Of a stretch of 64,000 nucleotides of DNA, positions 9,514 to 18,979 are shown piece after piece. This DNA comes from Roseivivax jejudonensis. GTDB lineage: Bacteria > Pseudomonadota > Alphaproteobacteria > Rhodobacterales > Rhodobacteraceae. The notes beneath the pieces were generated by a model that was not told the DNA's origin, did not search any database, and was given only the letters and a program-made list of their open reading frames with translations. Position numbers and translations under genes: made by a program. How positions within the stretch are numbered: the first letter of the stretch is position 1; the number at the start of each line of letters is the position of its first letter. The stretch covers positions 62,001 through 126,000 of the forward strand of contig NZ_FWFK01000002.1 of assembly GCF_900172265.1 (NCBI RefSeq). Reading direction: 5' to 3'.

Positions 9514-10035
9514 TCACAGCGGGCGCAGGCCGTCCCGGAAGCGCGCCGCGTTGTCCTGGTAGTGAAGCGCCGAGGCTTGGAGCGCCTGGATGGCGGCGGC
9601 ATCGAGCTCGCGCACGATCTTGGCCGGCATGCCCATGACCAGGCTGCCGTCGGGGATCTCCTTTCCCTCGGTTACCAGCGCGCCCGCGCCGATCAGGCAG
9701 TTCCGCCCGATGCGCGCGCCGTTCAGGACGGTGGCGCCCATGCCGATCAGGCTGTTGTCGCCGATCGTGCAGCCATGAAGCATCGCCTTGTGCCCGATCG
9801 TGCAGTTCGTTCCGATCGTCAGGGGGAACCCCATATCCGTGTGACAGACGGTATTTTCCTGCAGGTTCGTGCCGTCGCCGATCGTGATCGGCTCGTTGTC
9901 ACCGCGCAGCGTGGCACCGAACCAGACCGATGCGCGCGCGCCGAGGATCACGTGCCCGATCACGTGGCTGCCCGGCGCGACCCATGCGTCATCGGCCACG
10001 TCCGGGCGCTTGTCTCCGAGTGCGTAGAGCGTCAT
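9514..10035 (-). CDS. Gamma-carbonic-anhydrase-like hexapeptide protein
   Basis: The 173-residue protein is built from left-handed beta-helix hexapeptide repeats (for example [22 protein letters not shown] and [20 protein letters not shown]) and resembles the YrdA/PaaY branch of gamma-class carbonic anhydrases. Putative zinc ligands are the histidines in [21 protein letters not shown]. Enzyme activity in this branch is not assured. Its start overlaps the gmk stop by four bases (ATGA), so the two are probably co-translated. Confidence 0.88.
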   Translation of the reverse strand: MTLYALGDKRPDVADDAWVAPGSHVIGHVILGARASVWFGATLRGDNEPITIGDGTNLQENTVCHTDMGFPLTIGTNCTIGHKAMLHGCTIGDNSLIGMGATVLNGARIGRNCLIGAGALVTEGKEIPDGSLVMGMPAKIVRELDAAAIQALQASALHYQDNAARFRDGLRPL

Positions 10036-10676
10036 CGCAACCCCTCCTCGAATTCCGACTGGAGCGCGCGCACGTGCTGCGTCAGCCCCGGTTGCTGGCT
10101 GCGGCGCAGCCGCGCCGCCGTCACTATGGATTTCAGCCGCGCCTCAGTCTCGTCGAGATCGGCGTTGACCAGCACGAAATCATAGCCGCCCCAGTGGCTG
10201 ATCTCGTCCCAGCTTTTTTCCATACGCTTGCGTATCGTGGCCTCGGAATCCTTGCCACGGTCCACCAGCCGGCGCTTCAGCTCGGCGATCGACGGCGGCA
10301 GGAGGAAGATCGACAGCGTGTGCAGGTTGAGCGGCGAATTCTGAAGCTGCTGAGCGCCCTGCCAGTCGATGTCGAACAGCACGTCGCGCCCGGCATTGAT
10401 CGCCTGTTCCACCGGCGCCCGAGGCGAGCCGTAGAAATTGCCGAAGACGTGCGCGTGTTCGAGCATCTGGTCGTTCTGGACCATGCGGCGAAAGGCGGCG
10501 TCGTCGACGAAGCGGTAATCCTGGCCGTCGACCTCTCCCTCGCGCGGGGGCCGCGTGGTGGCCGAGACGGAGAACTCGATCGTCGGATCCCACACGCGCA
10601 GGCGCTTGGCGAGCGTCGACTTGCCCGCGCCGGAAGGCGACGAGAGGATGATCAAGAGGCCGCGGCGGGTCTCCAT
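10032..10676 (-). CDS. gmk: Guanylate kinase
   Basis: This phosphorylates GMP to GDP. The 214-residue protein has the P-loop [10 protein letters not shown] (residues 12-21), the GMP-binding stretch [19 protein letters not shown], and [14 protein letters not shown], all standard for the family. The ATG at 10676 has GGAG eight bases upstream inside the end of yicC. A GTG nine bases earlier overlaps the yicC stop and is a possible alternative. The yicC-gmk pairing is conserved in many Proteobacteria. Confidence 0.97.
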   Translation of the reverse strand: METRRGLLIILSSPSGAGKSTLAKRLRVWDPTIEFSVSATTRPPREGEVDGQDYRFVDDAAFRRMVQNDQMLEHAHVFGNFYGSPRAPVEQAINAGRDVLFDIDWQGAQQLQNSPLNLHTLSIFLLPPSIAELKRRLVDRGKDSEATIRKRMEKSWDEISHWGGYDFVLVNADLDETEARLKSIVTAARLRRSQQPGLTQHVRALQSEFEEGLR

Positions 10677-10681
10677 ACGCG

Positions 10682-11572
10682 TCACTCCACGTTCTGGACC
10701 TGCTCGCGCATCTGGTCGATCACGACCTTCAGCGCGAGGCCGATCTCGGTCAGGGCGGTCGACCCGGCCTTGGAACACAGCGTGTTGGCCTCGCGGTTGA
10801 ACTCCTGCATCAGGAAATCGAACCGCCGGCCCATCGGGGCGTCCGCGCCGAGCAGCCCGCGCGCGGCCGCGACATGCGCACCGAGCCGGTCGATTTCCTC
10901 GGTCACGTCCGCCTTGACCGCGATCAGGGCGAGCTCCTGCGCGACGCGGTCCGGGTCCGCGCCGTCGGCGTGGTCGGTTACTCGGGCGAGCGCCTCGGCC
11001 AGCCGCGTCTTCTGTTCGCCGGCGCGGTCCGCCGCCGCGACGCGCGCGGCGTCGGTCAGGCGCGCGACCTCGTCGAGTTGCGCCGAAAGGATCGTGGCGA
11101 TGGCCGCGCCTTCGTCGGTCCGCATGGACACGAAGGCGTCGATCAGGCCGGGCAGATCGGCCAGAACGGCGCGCGCCAGCGCATCCGGGTCCGGCGCCGC
11201 CGCGCCCGCCTCGAGCACGCCGCGCAACGCCACCACCTGCGCCGCGGTGGCCGGGGCGAGGTCGACGCCCCTTTCCTGCGCCGCCGCCTCGACCTGCGCG
11301 ACGGCGTCCAGCACCGCATCCAGCGCCAAGGGATCGAGCCTCGGGGTCGAGGCACCATCGTCGGCCGTCACCCGCAGCGACACGGAGACCGATCCGCGCG
11401 CGACACGATCCTTCAGGGCCGCGCGCACGGCCGGGTCGAGCCCCGGGAGCCAATCCGGCAGACGCAGCCGCAGATCGAGACCCTTGGAATTGACGCTGCG
11501 GATCTCCCACAGCCAGCTTGCGCCCGCTCCGGCGCCTTGAACGCTGGCATATCCGGTCATCGACTGGGTCAT
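10682..11572 (-). CDS. yicC: YicC family endoribonuclease
   Basis: This 296-residue protein belongs to the YicC family, whose E. coli member acts as an endoribonuclease. Family motifs visible are the N-terminal [13 protein letters not shown] and [18 protein letters not shown], and the C-terminal [23 protein letters not shown]. It is the first gene of the yicC-gmk-gammaCA cluster; the next plus-strand gene is divergent across about 240 bases. Confidence 0.93.
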   Translation of the reverse strand: MTQSMTGYASVQGAGAGASWLWEIRSVNSKGLDLRLRLPDWLPGLDPAVRAALKDRVARGSVSVSLRVTADDGASTPRLDPLALDAVLDAVAQVEAAAQERGVDLAPATAAQVVALRGVLEAGAAAPDPDALARAVLADLPGLIDAFVSMRTDEGAAIATILSAQLDEVARLTDAARVAAADRAGEQKTRLAEALARVTDHADGADPDRVAQELALIAVKADVTEEIDRLGAHVAAARGLLGADAPMGRRFDFLMQEFNREANTLCSKAGSTALTEIGLALKVVIDQMREQVQNVE

Positions 11573-11812
11573 GGAAATCCGCCCTCCGCGCGGCCCGCGA
11601 AGGCACCGCAGGGGCGACCTACGCGAGCGCGACGATCAAGGCAAGACGCGCGCCCGCCAGGGGCCAAGCCCCGGGCAGCGTTAACCTTTGAGACGGAATT
11701 GAGGCGCATTTGCGGCGAATACCGGTATGTTAAGGGAAAGTTAGGAAATGCCGGCAAGGCTGGAGGATGGCGCGATCATCCCCGCCCTTCCGGCCGGACC
11801 GGAGGCCGCAGG

Positions 11813-12505
11813 ATGTCCGATCACAGCAAGTTCCCGTCGCGGGTGGTGCCGATGACCGAGCATGAACGCGCGCGCCGTCTGCGTCCGCTGACCCTGATCG
11901 AAAGCTACTGGCACGCGCTTGCATCCGAGGCGGGCGGCATTCCGTTTCGCAACGATGTGGACCCGCGCGGCATCCAGGACGCGCTGGAATACGCCTTTCT
12001 GGCCGAGCGTGCGGCGCCGCGCGTGGCGCGGTTGCGCGTGGCCGGTGCGCACCTGTCGGACCTGATGGGAATGGAGGTTGCGGGCTTGCCCCTGAGCGCG
12101 TTCCTGATGCCGGACAGCCGCGATCCGCTCGGCGACGGCATCTGCAGGGCATTCGCGCAGAACGCGGCGCTGTGCGCCGACCTGCAAGCGGCCACGTCGC
12201 TCGGGCGGCCGGACTTGTCGGCCCATCTCCTACTGATGCCGCTGCGTTCCGAGAGTGGCGAGATCGACCGCGCCCTCGGCGGGTTGGTCAGCGTGGGGCG
12301 GATCGGGCGCGTGCCGCGCCGCTTCAACCTTGTCGATCTGACCGTGCGCGCGGTGGAGGTCCCGAGCGGCACGGCCACGGATCCGATGTCCTCGGGATTC
12401 GCAGAGGATCGCGCGCCCTATCGCCCAAGTCCGGTCAATGCAGAAGCGCGCGACCGGACACCGGCGCGGCCAGCGCATCTTCGCCTGGTGGTGTCGAACG
12501 ACTGA
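11813..12505 (+). CDS. PAS_5 domain protein
   Basis: The 230-residue protein matches the alphaproteobacterial PAS_5 (formerly DUF1457) family: LTLIESYWHALASEAGGIPFRNDVDP followed by LEYAFLAERAAPRVARLRVAGAHLSDLMGMEVAGLPLSAF (given here only as landmarks around residues 25-105). PAS_5 proteins are poorly characterised and may sense ligands or bind partners in envelope or cell-cycle control. The ATG at 11813 has GGAGG seven bases upstream. It is monocistronic and convergent with galU. Confidence 0.82.
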   Translation: MSDHSKFPSRVVPMTEHERARRLRPLTLIESYWHALASEAGGIPFRNDVDPRGIQDALEYAFLAERAAPRVARLRVAGAHLSDLMGMEVAGLPLSAFLMPDSRDPLGDGICRAFAQNAALCADLQAATSLGRPDLSAHLLLMPLRSESGEIDRALGGLVSVGRIGRVPRRFNLVDLTVRAVEVPSGTATDPMSSGFAEDRAPYRPSPVNAEARDRTPARPAHLRLVVSND

Positions 12506-12553
12506 CCGTTGCGCATGCCGCTGCGCGCACGGGCGCACCGACACGCGCGAACA

Positions 12554-13462
12554 TCACTCCGCAGCGACGGGCTTCGGCGCCAGATCGGCGAGCGTCGCGC
12601 GGAATTCCGGACGCTGGCCGGCATAGGCGATGGTCGCCTGCAGCATGCCAGCCTTCGAGCCACAATCGTAGCGCGCGCCGGAGAAGCGGAAGCCGCACAT
12701 GCCGACGCTCTGGGCTCCCTTGGCGATGGCGTCTGTCAGCTGGATCTCGCCGCCGGCGCCGGCGGGCAGCCCGCGCAGATCGTCGAAGATCGACGCGTCC
12801 AGCACGTAGCGCCCGACGACCGCCTGCCGCGACGGCGCGTCTGCTGGATCGGGCTTTTCGACCATGCCGTCCGCGAGGATCAGCGGACCGTCACGGCCTG
12901 TGACCGACAGGATCCCGTAGTTGGACACCGCGTCCTCGTCGACCTGCATGGTCGCCACCATGTGTCCGGCCTTCCCGCCATCGTAGGCTGCAATCATCTC
13001 GGCGATGCAGCCCGGCTCACCGAGGATGAGGTCATCGGGCAGGATGACCGCCACCGGCCCCGGCAAAGCCTCGTCCGCGGCACAGAGCACCGCATGGCCG
13101 AGGCCGAGCGGTTCAGGCTGCATGACGAAGGCAACCTGACGCTCGCCGTCGCACAGCGCGTTGTCGTGCAGCATGTCGGCCAGCGTGTCCTTGCCCTTGT
13201 CGCGCAGGGTGGATTCGAGCGCGGCGTCTTCGGTCACGTAGCGCTCGATCGCCGACTTGGACGGGTGGCTGACAAAGACCATCCGCTCGATCCCGGCGGC
13301 GCGGGCCTCGTCGATCGCGAACTGGATCAGCGGCTGGTCGAGCACGGGCAGCAGTTCCTTCGGCGTCGACTTCGTGGCCGGCAGGAACCGCGTGCCGAGT
13401 CCGGCGACGGGGAAGATTGCCGTGCGCACGCGGCGCGGGGTCTGCTGGGTGGCGTCGGTCAT
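12554..13462 (-). CDS. galU: UTP-glucose-1-phosphate uridylyltransferase
   Basis: This makes UDP-glucose from glucose-1-phosphate and UTP. The 302-residue protein starts MTDATQQTPRRVRTAIFPVA and carries the nucleotidyltransferase signature VAGLGTRFLPATKSTPKELL, plus FVMQPEPLGLGHAV and VAVILPDD. The ATG at 13462 follows an AAGGAG 12 bases upstream, a slightly long spacing. It is divergent from the glucosylglycerol operon across a 415-base region with several palindromes. Confidence 0.95.
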   Translation of the reverse strand: MTDATQQTPRRVRTAIFPVAGLGTRFLPATKSTPKELLPVLDQPLIQFAIDEARAAGIERMVFVSHPSKSAIERYVTEDAALESTLRDKGKDTLADMLHDNALCDGERQVAFVMQPEPLGLGHAVLCAADEALPGPVAVILPDDLILGEPGCIAEMIAAYDGGKAGHMVATMQVDEDAVSNYGILSVTGRDGPLILADGMVEKPDPADAPSRQAVVGRYVLDASIFDDLRGLPAGAGGEIQLTDAIAKGAQSVGMCGFRFSGARYDCGSKAGMLQATIAYAGQRPEFRATLADLAPKPVAAE

Positions 13463-13877
13463 CTGAGTCCATTGCTCCTTGTGACGGTTCGGTCGGTCGC
13501 CGCGCTGCGGCAGCGCACTGAGGATATGAGGGGCCGTCGACATGTCAAAAATGCTGCCACGCGGCATTCGGTTCCCGCCAGCGGGAAGATATCGAAGTTG
13601 ATATTTATCAATGCCTTATCTCTAACGAGCCATAGCAATGGCGGATGTGCGCCGACCCTGCATTCAACTTAAGATTGTCGCCCAGATGTTCAATTCGCAA
13701 GAATTGACCCCGCTCTCTGCTCATTCGGCAGTCGCCGGGCGCGCGGAGCGCCCAAAAACCGGGCAATCACGGTCGCGTGGCGTTCCTTCGCATCAGCGGT
13801 GGACTTGGAGCCGTCTGCGCCTAGGCTCAGACAGGTGCATCGGTGCGCCGGCACCATGCCGATCCTGCAGCCTCTCG
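13463..13877. promoter_or_regulatory. galU/gpsA divergent intergenic region with three palindromes
   Basis: This 415-base gap has no convincing gene. It is markedly AT-richer than its surroundings between 13590 and 13700 and holds three perfect inverted repeats: TTCCCGC-CA-GCGGGAA (13572-13587), TTGATA-TT-TATCAA (13598-13611) and TCAATTC-GCAA-GAATTGA (13690-13707). It must contain the promoters for galU (minus) and for the gpsA-ggpP-ggpS operon (plus). The palindromes are candidate operators; none has a T tract, so terminator function is unlikely. Confidence 0.55.
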
Positions 13878-15020
13878 ATGGATGGACCGACCCTGAAACT
13901 CCCCGAACGACATCCCGAACCCGCCCGTCCCGGCATCGTCTACGCACGTCCCTACGCGCGTCTCGCGGTCCTCGGCATGGGCTCCTGGGGCACCGCGCTC
14001 GCCTCGGTCGCGGCCGCGGCCGGACGCGAGGTGCGGCTCTGGGGCCGACGCGAGGAGCTTGCGGAGAAAATGCGCCGCACGGGCATGAACCCGGATTACC
14101 TGCCGGACACGCCCCTGCCCGACGGCATCGAGCCCACGTCCGAGCTCGCCTACGCGCTCGACGGCGCCGAGGCGGTGCTCATCGTCACGCCGTCGTCGTC
14201 GCTGCGCGAGATGTGCGCCGCGCTGCGCCCCCACCTCGCCCCGGGCGTACCGCTGGCGCTGTGCTGCAAGGGGATCGAGCGGCATACCGGCTACCTGCTG
14301 TCGCATCTCGTGGAGGAGGAACTGCCGGGCCATCCGGTCGGCGCGCTCTCCGGCCCGACCTTCGCCAAGGAGACGGCGCTCGGCCACCCGACCGCCGCGA
14401 CCATCGCCTTCGAGTTCCGCTACACCGACCGGCTCGAACCCGACAAGAGCCCGGCCGCGCGGCTGTCGGTGTCGATGTCCTCGAACTCGTTCCGGCCCTA
14501 CATGTCCGACGACCTCGTGGGCGTCGAGGTCGGCGGCGCGGTGAAGAACGTGATCGCCATCGCCTGCGGGATGATGACCGGCGCCGGCTTTGCCGAGAAC
14601 ACCCGCGCCGCGCTCATCACCCGCGGCATCGACGAGATGAAGGTCCTTGCCGAAGCGCTTGGCGGCAAAAGGGAAACCGTCACCGGCCTGTCGGGGGCCG
14701 GCGACCTGACGCTGACCTGCTCGTCCATGACATCGCGCAACATGAGTCTCGGCGTGCAGCTCGGCGAGGGCAAGACCCGCGCGGAATGCTTCGAAGGCAA
14801 GAACGTTGTCGTAGAGGGCGAGATCTCGGCGGCATCCGTGGTCGAGCTCGCCCGCCGGATCGGCGTGTCGATGCCCATCTGCGAGGCAGTCCACACCATC
14901 CTCTACGACGGGGCCGATCTCGACCAGACCTTCACCGATCTCTGGGCGCGCCCGATCGAATCCGAGCCGCGCGCGCTCGAGATCGAGCTCGTCCACCCCG
15001 CCACCATGCCAGAGGCCTGA
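13878..15020 (+). CDS. gpsA: Glycerol-3-phosphate dehydrogenase, NAD(P)+
   Basis: This reduces dihydroxyacetone phosphate to sn-glycerol-3-phosphate. The 380-residue protein has the NAD-binding GMGSWGTAL (residues 33-41), the catalytic-region VGGAVKNVIAIACGM with its Lys, and GLSGAGDLTLTCSS. It is about 40 residues longer than typical GpsA, mainly by an N-terminal 28-residue lead. The ATG at 13878 is the nearest plausible start. It heads an operon with a HAD phosphatase and GgpS, so here it probably supplies glycerol-3-phosphate for glucosylglycerol; a second gpsA for lipids may exist elsewhere. Confidence 0.9.
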   Translation: MDGPTLKLPERHPEPARPGIVYARPYARLAVLGMGSWGTALASVAAAAGREVRLWGRREELAEKMRRTGMNPDYLPDTPLPDGIEPTSELAYALDGAEAVLIVTPSSSLREMCAALRPHLAPGVPLALCCKGIERHTGYLLSHLVEEELPGHPVGALSGPTFAKETALGHPTAATIAFEFRYTDRLEPDKSPAARLSVSMSSNSFRPYMSDDLVGVEVGGAVKNVIAIACGMMTGAGFAENTRAALITRGIDEMKVLAEALGGKRETVTGLSGAGDLTLTCSSMTSRNMSLGVQLGEGKTRAECFEGKNVVVEGEISAASVVELARRIGVSMPICEAVHTILYDGADLDQTFTDLWARPIESEPRALEIELVHPATMPEA

Positions 15021-15021
15021 C

Positions 15022-15789
15022 GTGACCCGACCCCTCAAGGACAAGCAGTTCGTTCTCGCGACCGATCTCGACGGGACCTTCCTCGGCGGCAGCGAGGACG
15101 ACCGCCGCCGGCTCTACGACTGGATCGAGGCGAACCGCGACACGATCGGGCTCGTCTTCGTCACCGGGCGCGATCCCGGCTTCATCGCCGAGCTCTGCGA
15201 GGGCGGCGTGCCGTGGCCGGAATACGCGATCGGCGATGTGGGCACGACGATCGCCCGCATCGACGGCGGCCGCGTGACGCCGATCCCCGAGCTCGAAGCC
15301 GAGATCGAGGCGGCGTGGGGCGATGCCGGCCCGCGCGTGCGCGATGCGCTCGACGGACATCCCGGCCTGACCCTGCAGCCGACGGAATTCCGCTACCGCG
15401 TGAGCTTCGATCTCGACCCGCACGCCTTCGACGACAGCGCGATCACGCGCGTTCGCGACATGGGGCTCGACGCGCTGATCTCGGACAACCGCTTCTTCGA
15501 CGTGCTGCCGCGCGGCGTGTCGAAGGGTCCCTCGCTCCGCCGCTTCGTCGATCACCAGGGGATCGACGACCGCCGCGTGCTCGCCGCGGGCGACACCCTC
15601 AACGACGCATCGATGCTGGAATCCGGGCTGCCGGCCGTCGCGGTCGGCGGCGCGGAGCCCGCGCTTCTCGACCGTCTCGAGGGCCTGCCCCACGTGCATC
15701 GCGCCACGGCCATCGGCGCGGCCGGCATTCTCGAGGCCGTCGCGGCCCTGTCCCTGCATCCGCTCCCGGAAGGAGAGAGGTTCCCATGA
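15022..15789 (+). CDS. HAD-superfamily IIB phosphatase, probable glucosylglycerol-phosphate phosphatase
   Basis: This 255-residue HAD hydrolase resembles sucrose-phosphatase/trehalose-phosphatase types. Motif I is TDLDGTF (Asp15/Asp17), motif II is VTGRD, a Lys lies in GVSKGPSLRRF, and motif IV is AAGDTLNDASML. From its place between gpsA and ggpS it most likely dephosphorylates glucosylglycerol-3-phosphate. It starts at a GTG one base after the gpsA stop with GAGG upstream, and its stop overlaps the ggpS ATG (ATGA). The fold call is firm; the substrate is inferred from context. Confidence 0.85.
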   Translation: MTRPLKDKQFVLATDLDGTFLGGSEDDRRRLYDWIEANRDTIGLVFVTGRDPGFIAELCEGGVPWPEYAIGDVGTTIARIDGGRVTPIPELEAEIEAAWGDAGPRVRDALDGHPGLTLQPTEFRYRVSFDLDPHAFDDSAITRVRDMGLDALISDNRFFDVLPRGVSKGPSLRRFVDHQGIDDRRVLAAGDTLNDASMLESGLPAVAVGGAEPALLDRLEGLPHVHRATAIGAAGILEAVAALSLHPLPEGERFP

Positions 15790-17279
15790 GCAGCGAACTC
15801 GTCATCGTCTATCACCGCCAGCCCTACGAGGAGGTGGTCGAGAACGGCCAGACCGTCTTCAAGGAAAACAAGAGCCCCAACGGCATCGTGCCGACGCTCA
15901 AGTCCTTCTTCGGACGCGTCGAGAACGCCGCCTGGGTCGCCTGGAAAGAGGCCGAGACCCCGTCCGATCCCGGCTTCGAGCGGGTGATCGAGATCGAGGA
16001 CAGCTTCGGCAAATACACCGTGTCGCGCCTGCCCCTGACCAAGGCGCAGGTGTCCTCGTTCTACCACGTGACCTCGAAGGAGGCGTTCTGGCCGATCCTT
16101 CACGGCTTCAAGGAGAAGTACAATTACGACCCGGTCGACTGGCCGACCTTCAAGGAGGTGAACTGGGCATTCGCCGAGGCCGCCGCCGCCGAGGCCGCGA
16201 AGGGCGCAGCCGTCTGGGTGCACGACTACAATCTCTGGCTCGTGCCCGGCTATCTGCGGCAGATGCGGTCGGACGTCAAGATTTCGTTCTTCCACCACAC
16301 GCCGTTTCCCGCCGCGGACATGTTCAACGTGTTGCCCTGGCGCGGCGAGATCGTCGATTCGCTGCTGTCCTGCGACGTGGTCGGCTTCCACATTCCGCGC
16401 TACGCCGCCAACTTCGTGTCGGTCGTGCGCAGCTTGCGCGACGTGGGCCAGGTGCCGCGGCAGCCGGTCGATCCGGATTTCATCTCCGAGGGCTCGGCGC
16501 TGTCGGACCGCACCGTCCCGCGCGAGATCCACACCGAGGACCGTGTGGTCCGGTTGGGCACCACGCCGGTCGGGGTCGACACCGACTACATAACCTCGGT
16601 GGCCGACCGCGAAGAGACCGACGCGCGCAAGGACGAGGTGCTCACCGCCATGGCGAGCCGCCGACTGATCCTGTCGGTGGGCCGCACCGACTACACCAAG
16701 GGCGGGGCCGAACAGCTCCTGACCTTCGAGCGGCTGCTCGAACGGCGCCCCGATCTCGCGCAGGAACTCAAGCTTCTGCACATCTCGGTCTCGGCCAACC
16801 GCAACATGACGGCCTACGCCGAAATCCAGTCCGAGATCGAGCAGATCGCCGGCCGCATCAACGGACGCTTCGCCACCTTCGACCGTACGCCGGTGTCGCT
16901 GATCTCGAACGCGATCCCCTTCACCGAGCTCGTCGCCTATTATCGCGCCGCGGACGTGGCGTGGATCACCCCGCTCGCCGACGGGATGAACCTCGTGTGC
17001 AAGGAATTCGTCGCGGCCCGGTCGGACGGCGACGGCGTCCTCGTGCTGTCAGAGTTCGCCGGCGCGGCGATGGAGCTCAGCTCGGCGATCCTGACCAATC
17101 CCTATTCGCACAAGAACATGGATCACGCGATCGACCTCGCGCTCGACATGCCGCAGGAGGAACGCCGCGCCCGCATGCAGGAGCTGCGCCGCCTGGTGAT
17201 GAAATACAACACCGAGGCCTGGGCGCGCGACCAGCTCGCGCTCCTGTCACCCGAGGATTTCGGCACCGAGGCCGCCTGA
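15786..17279 (+). CDS. ggpS: Glucosylglycerol-phosphate synthase (GT20)
   Basis: This is predicted to join a nucleotide-activated glucose to glycerol-3-phosphate, the first step of glucosylglycerol synthesis. The 497-residue protein aligns from memory over its whole length with cyanobacterial GgpS: the N-terminal [20 protein letters not shown] and [13 protein letters not shown], then [45 protein letters not shown] and [18 protein letters not shown]. The N-terminus differs from trehalose-phosphate synthase OtsA. Translational coupling with the phosphatase gene supports a dedicated osmolyte pathway. Confidence 0.9.
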   Translation: MSSELVIVYHRQPYEEVVENGQTVFKENKSPNGIVPTLKSFFGRVENAAWVAWKEAETPSDPGFERVIEIEDSFGKYTVSRLPLTKAQVSSFYHVTSKEAFWPILHGFKEKYNYDPVDWPTFKEVNWAFAEAAAAEAAKGAAVWVHDYNLWLVPGYLRQMRSDVKISFFHHTPFPAADMFNVLPWRGEIVDSLLSCDVVGFHIPRYAANFVSVVRSLRDVGQVPRQPVDPDFISEGSALSDRTVPREIHTEDRVVRLGTTPVGVDTDYITSVADREETDARKDEVLTAMASRRLILSVGRTDYTKGGAEQLLTFERLLERRPDLAQELKLLHISVSANRNMTAYAEIQSEIEQIAGRINGRFATFDRTPVSLISNAIPFTELVAYYRAADVAWITPLADGMNLVCKEFVAARSDGDGVLVLSEFAGAAMELSSAILTNPYSHKNMDHAIDLALDMPQEERRARMQELRRLVMKYNTEAWARDQLALLSPEDFGTEAA

Positions 17280-17285
17280 CCGCGC

Positions 17286-17322
17286 CGCGCGCCGGGCCAC
17301 CCCGGGGGCGGCCCGGCGCGCG
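17286..17322 (+). terminator. GC-rich hairpin after ggpS
   Basis: A perfect 13-bp stem (arms 17286-17298 and 17310-17322, 11-base loop) starts six bases after the ggpS stop. No T tract follows, so it may act as a pause, as a Rho-assisted stop or in mRNA protection. Confidence 0.6.
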
Positions 17323-17347
17323 ATGCCCGCAAAGCTTTGCCCCTGGT

Positions 17348-17398
17348 CTTCTTCTTGGGTCAAATACTCCGGGGAGCGCGAGGGGCAGCGCCCCTCGC
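17348..17398 (-). repeat. Dispersed intergenic stem-loop repeat, copy A
   Basis: Read on the minus strand it is a 9-bp hairpin (GCGAGGGGC, 3-base loop, GCCCCTCGC) followed by a tail containing CCCCGGAGTATTT and CCAAGAAGAAG. The same hairpin-plus-tail design occurs at 22302-22349 and, diverged, at 59698-59747. It lies between convergent ggpS and the DAHP synthase gene, downstream of both. Confidence 0.75.
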
Positions 17399-17417
17399 CG
17401 GTCACGCCCCGCCCGTC

Positions 17418-18785
17418 TCAGCCCGTCGCCGCGTTCAGCGCCTCGCGGTGGGCGGTCAGTTCCTCGGCGACGAGGAACGCGAGCTCCAGCGACTGCGTCG
17501 CGTTGAGCCGCGGGTCGCACGCCGTGTGGTAGCGGTCGGACAGGCTCTCGTCCGACACGGCGTGCACGCCACCGGTGCATTCGGTGACGTCCTGGCCGGT
17601 CATCTCGAAATGCACGCCGCCCGGGACGGTGCCCTCGGCCTTGTGCACCGCGAAGAAGTCGCGCACCTCGCGCAGTACCGCGTCGAACGGGCGGGTCTTG
17701 TAGCCCGAGGCGGACTTGATCGTGTTGCCGTGCATCGGATCGCAGACCCAGGTGACGTTGGCGCCTTCCTCGCGCACCGCCTGAATGAGGCGCGGCAAGT
17801 GCTCGGCCGCCTTTCCGGCGCCGAAGCGGGCGATCAGGGTGAGCTTGCCGGCCTCGTTCTCGGGGTTGAGCCGCGCCATCAGCGTCTTGAGATCCTCGGG
17901 CGTCAGCGACGGGCCGCATTTCAGGCCAACCGGGTTCAGGACGCCGCGCGCGAACTCGACATGCGCGCCGTCGGGCTGGCGCGTGCGGTCGCCGATCCAG
18001 ATCATGTGCCCCGAGCCCGCCAGCCACTTGCCGGAGGTCGAATCCAGCCGGCAGAGCGCCTCCTCGTATTCGAGCAGCAGGCTTTCGTGGCTGGTGAAGA
18101 ACTCGACCGTCCGCAGGTTGTGGTTGGTGTCGCTCTCGAGCCCTGCGGCCTTCATGAAGTCGAGCGTGTCCGAGATCCGGTTGGCGAGGTCGCGGTACTT
18201 CGCGGCCTTCTCGCTCTCGGTGAACCCGAGCGTCCAGGCATGCACCTGGTGCACGTCGGCGTAGCCGCCGGTCGAGAACGCGCGCAGGAGGTTCAGCGTC
18301 GCCGCGGCCTGGGTGTAGGCCTGCAGCATCTTCTGCGGATCGGGACTGCGCGCCGCGGGCGTGAAGTCGAGCTCGTTGATGATGTCGCCGCGGTAGGACG
18401 GAAGCTCATGTCCGCCGCGCACCTCGGTCGGGGCCGAGCGCGGCTTGGCGAACTGCCCGGCCATGCGGCCGACCTTCACCACCGGGACCTTGGCGCCGTA
18501 GGTCAGCACCATCGCCATCTGCAGCATCACCTTGAAGGTGTCGCGAATGCCGTCGGCGGAGAACTGGTCGAAGGCCTCGGCGCAGTCGCCGCCCTGCAGC
18601 AGGAACGCCTCTCCGCGCCCGGCGGCGCCGAGCTGACGCTTGAGCGTGCGGGCCTCGCCGGCGAAGACCAGTGGCGGATACTGGGCAAGCCGGGCTTCAA
18701 CCGTGTGCAGCGCATCTGCATCGGTATAGTCCGGCATCTGCACCCGCGGCTTGTTGCGCCAGGCCGATTTCGTCCACTCGCTCAT
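17418..18785 (-). CDS. 3-deoxy-7-phosphoheptulonate (DAHP) synthase, class II
   Basis: This catalyses the first step of the shikimate pathway, condensing PEP and erythrose-4-phosphate. The 455-residue protein is of the plant-like class II type: [11 protein letters not shown] with the metal-binding Cys, [47 protein letters not shown] and [12 protein letters not shown]. The ATG at 18785 begins [13 protein letters not shown], the usual family start. It is divergent from the GlxA-type regulator across 194 bases. Confidence 0.95.
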   Translation of the reverse strand: MSEWTKSAWRNKPRVQMPDYTDADALHTVEARLAQYPPLVFAGEARTLKRQLGAAGRGEAFLLQGGDCAEAFDQFSADGIRDTFKVMLQMAMVLTYGAKVPVVKVGRMAGQFAKPRSAPTEVRGGHELPSYRGDIINELDFTPAARSPDPQKMLQAYTQAAATLNLLRAFSTGGYADVHQVHAWTLGFTESEKAAKYRDLANRISDTLDFMKAAGLESDTNHNLRTVEFFTSHESLLLEYEEALCRLDSTSGKWLAGSGHMIWIGDRTRQPDGAHVEFARGVLNPVGLKCGPSLTPEDLKTLMARLNPENEAGKLTLIARFGAGKAAEHLPRLIQAVREEGANVTWVCDPMHGNTIKSASGYKTRPFDAVLREVRDFFAVHKAEGTVPGGVHFEMTGQDVTECTGGVHAVSDESLSDRYHTACDPRLNATQSLELAFLVAEELTAHREALNAATG

Positions 18786-18979
18786 CGTGTCTCTCCGTCT
18801 TTCGGTTCGCGCGTCGCGGGTGCGTGCCGACGGGGCCGCGACAGTGCCCGAGGTCTATAACCGAAGCGGCCCGCCGCTGGCCAGCGAAGAAAACGCCGGG
18901 GGCGCTTGACGCGGGGCCTCAGTTCTGGACTCTGCCCTGCTATCCGGACGTGCTTCGGACCTGTTCAAGAGGTGTGAGG

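Noticed and set aside
15022-17279. Trehalose synthesis pair (otsB-otsA)
   Set aside because: The GT20 protein has the GgpS-specific N-terminus and central motifs, and gpsA in the same operon supplies glycerol-3-phosphate, the GgpS acceptor.
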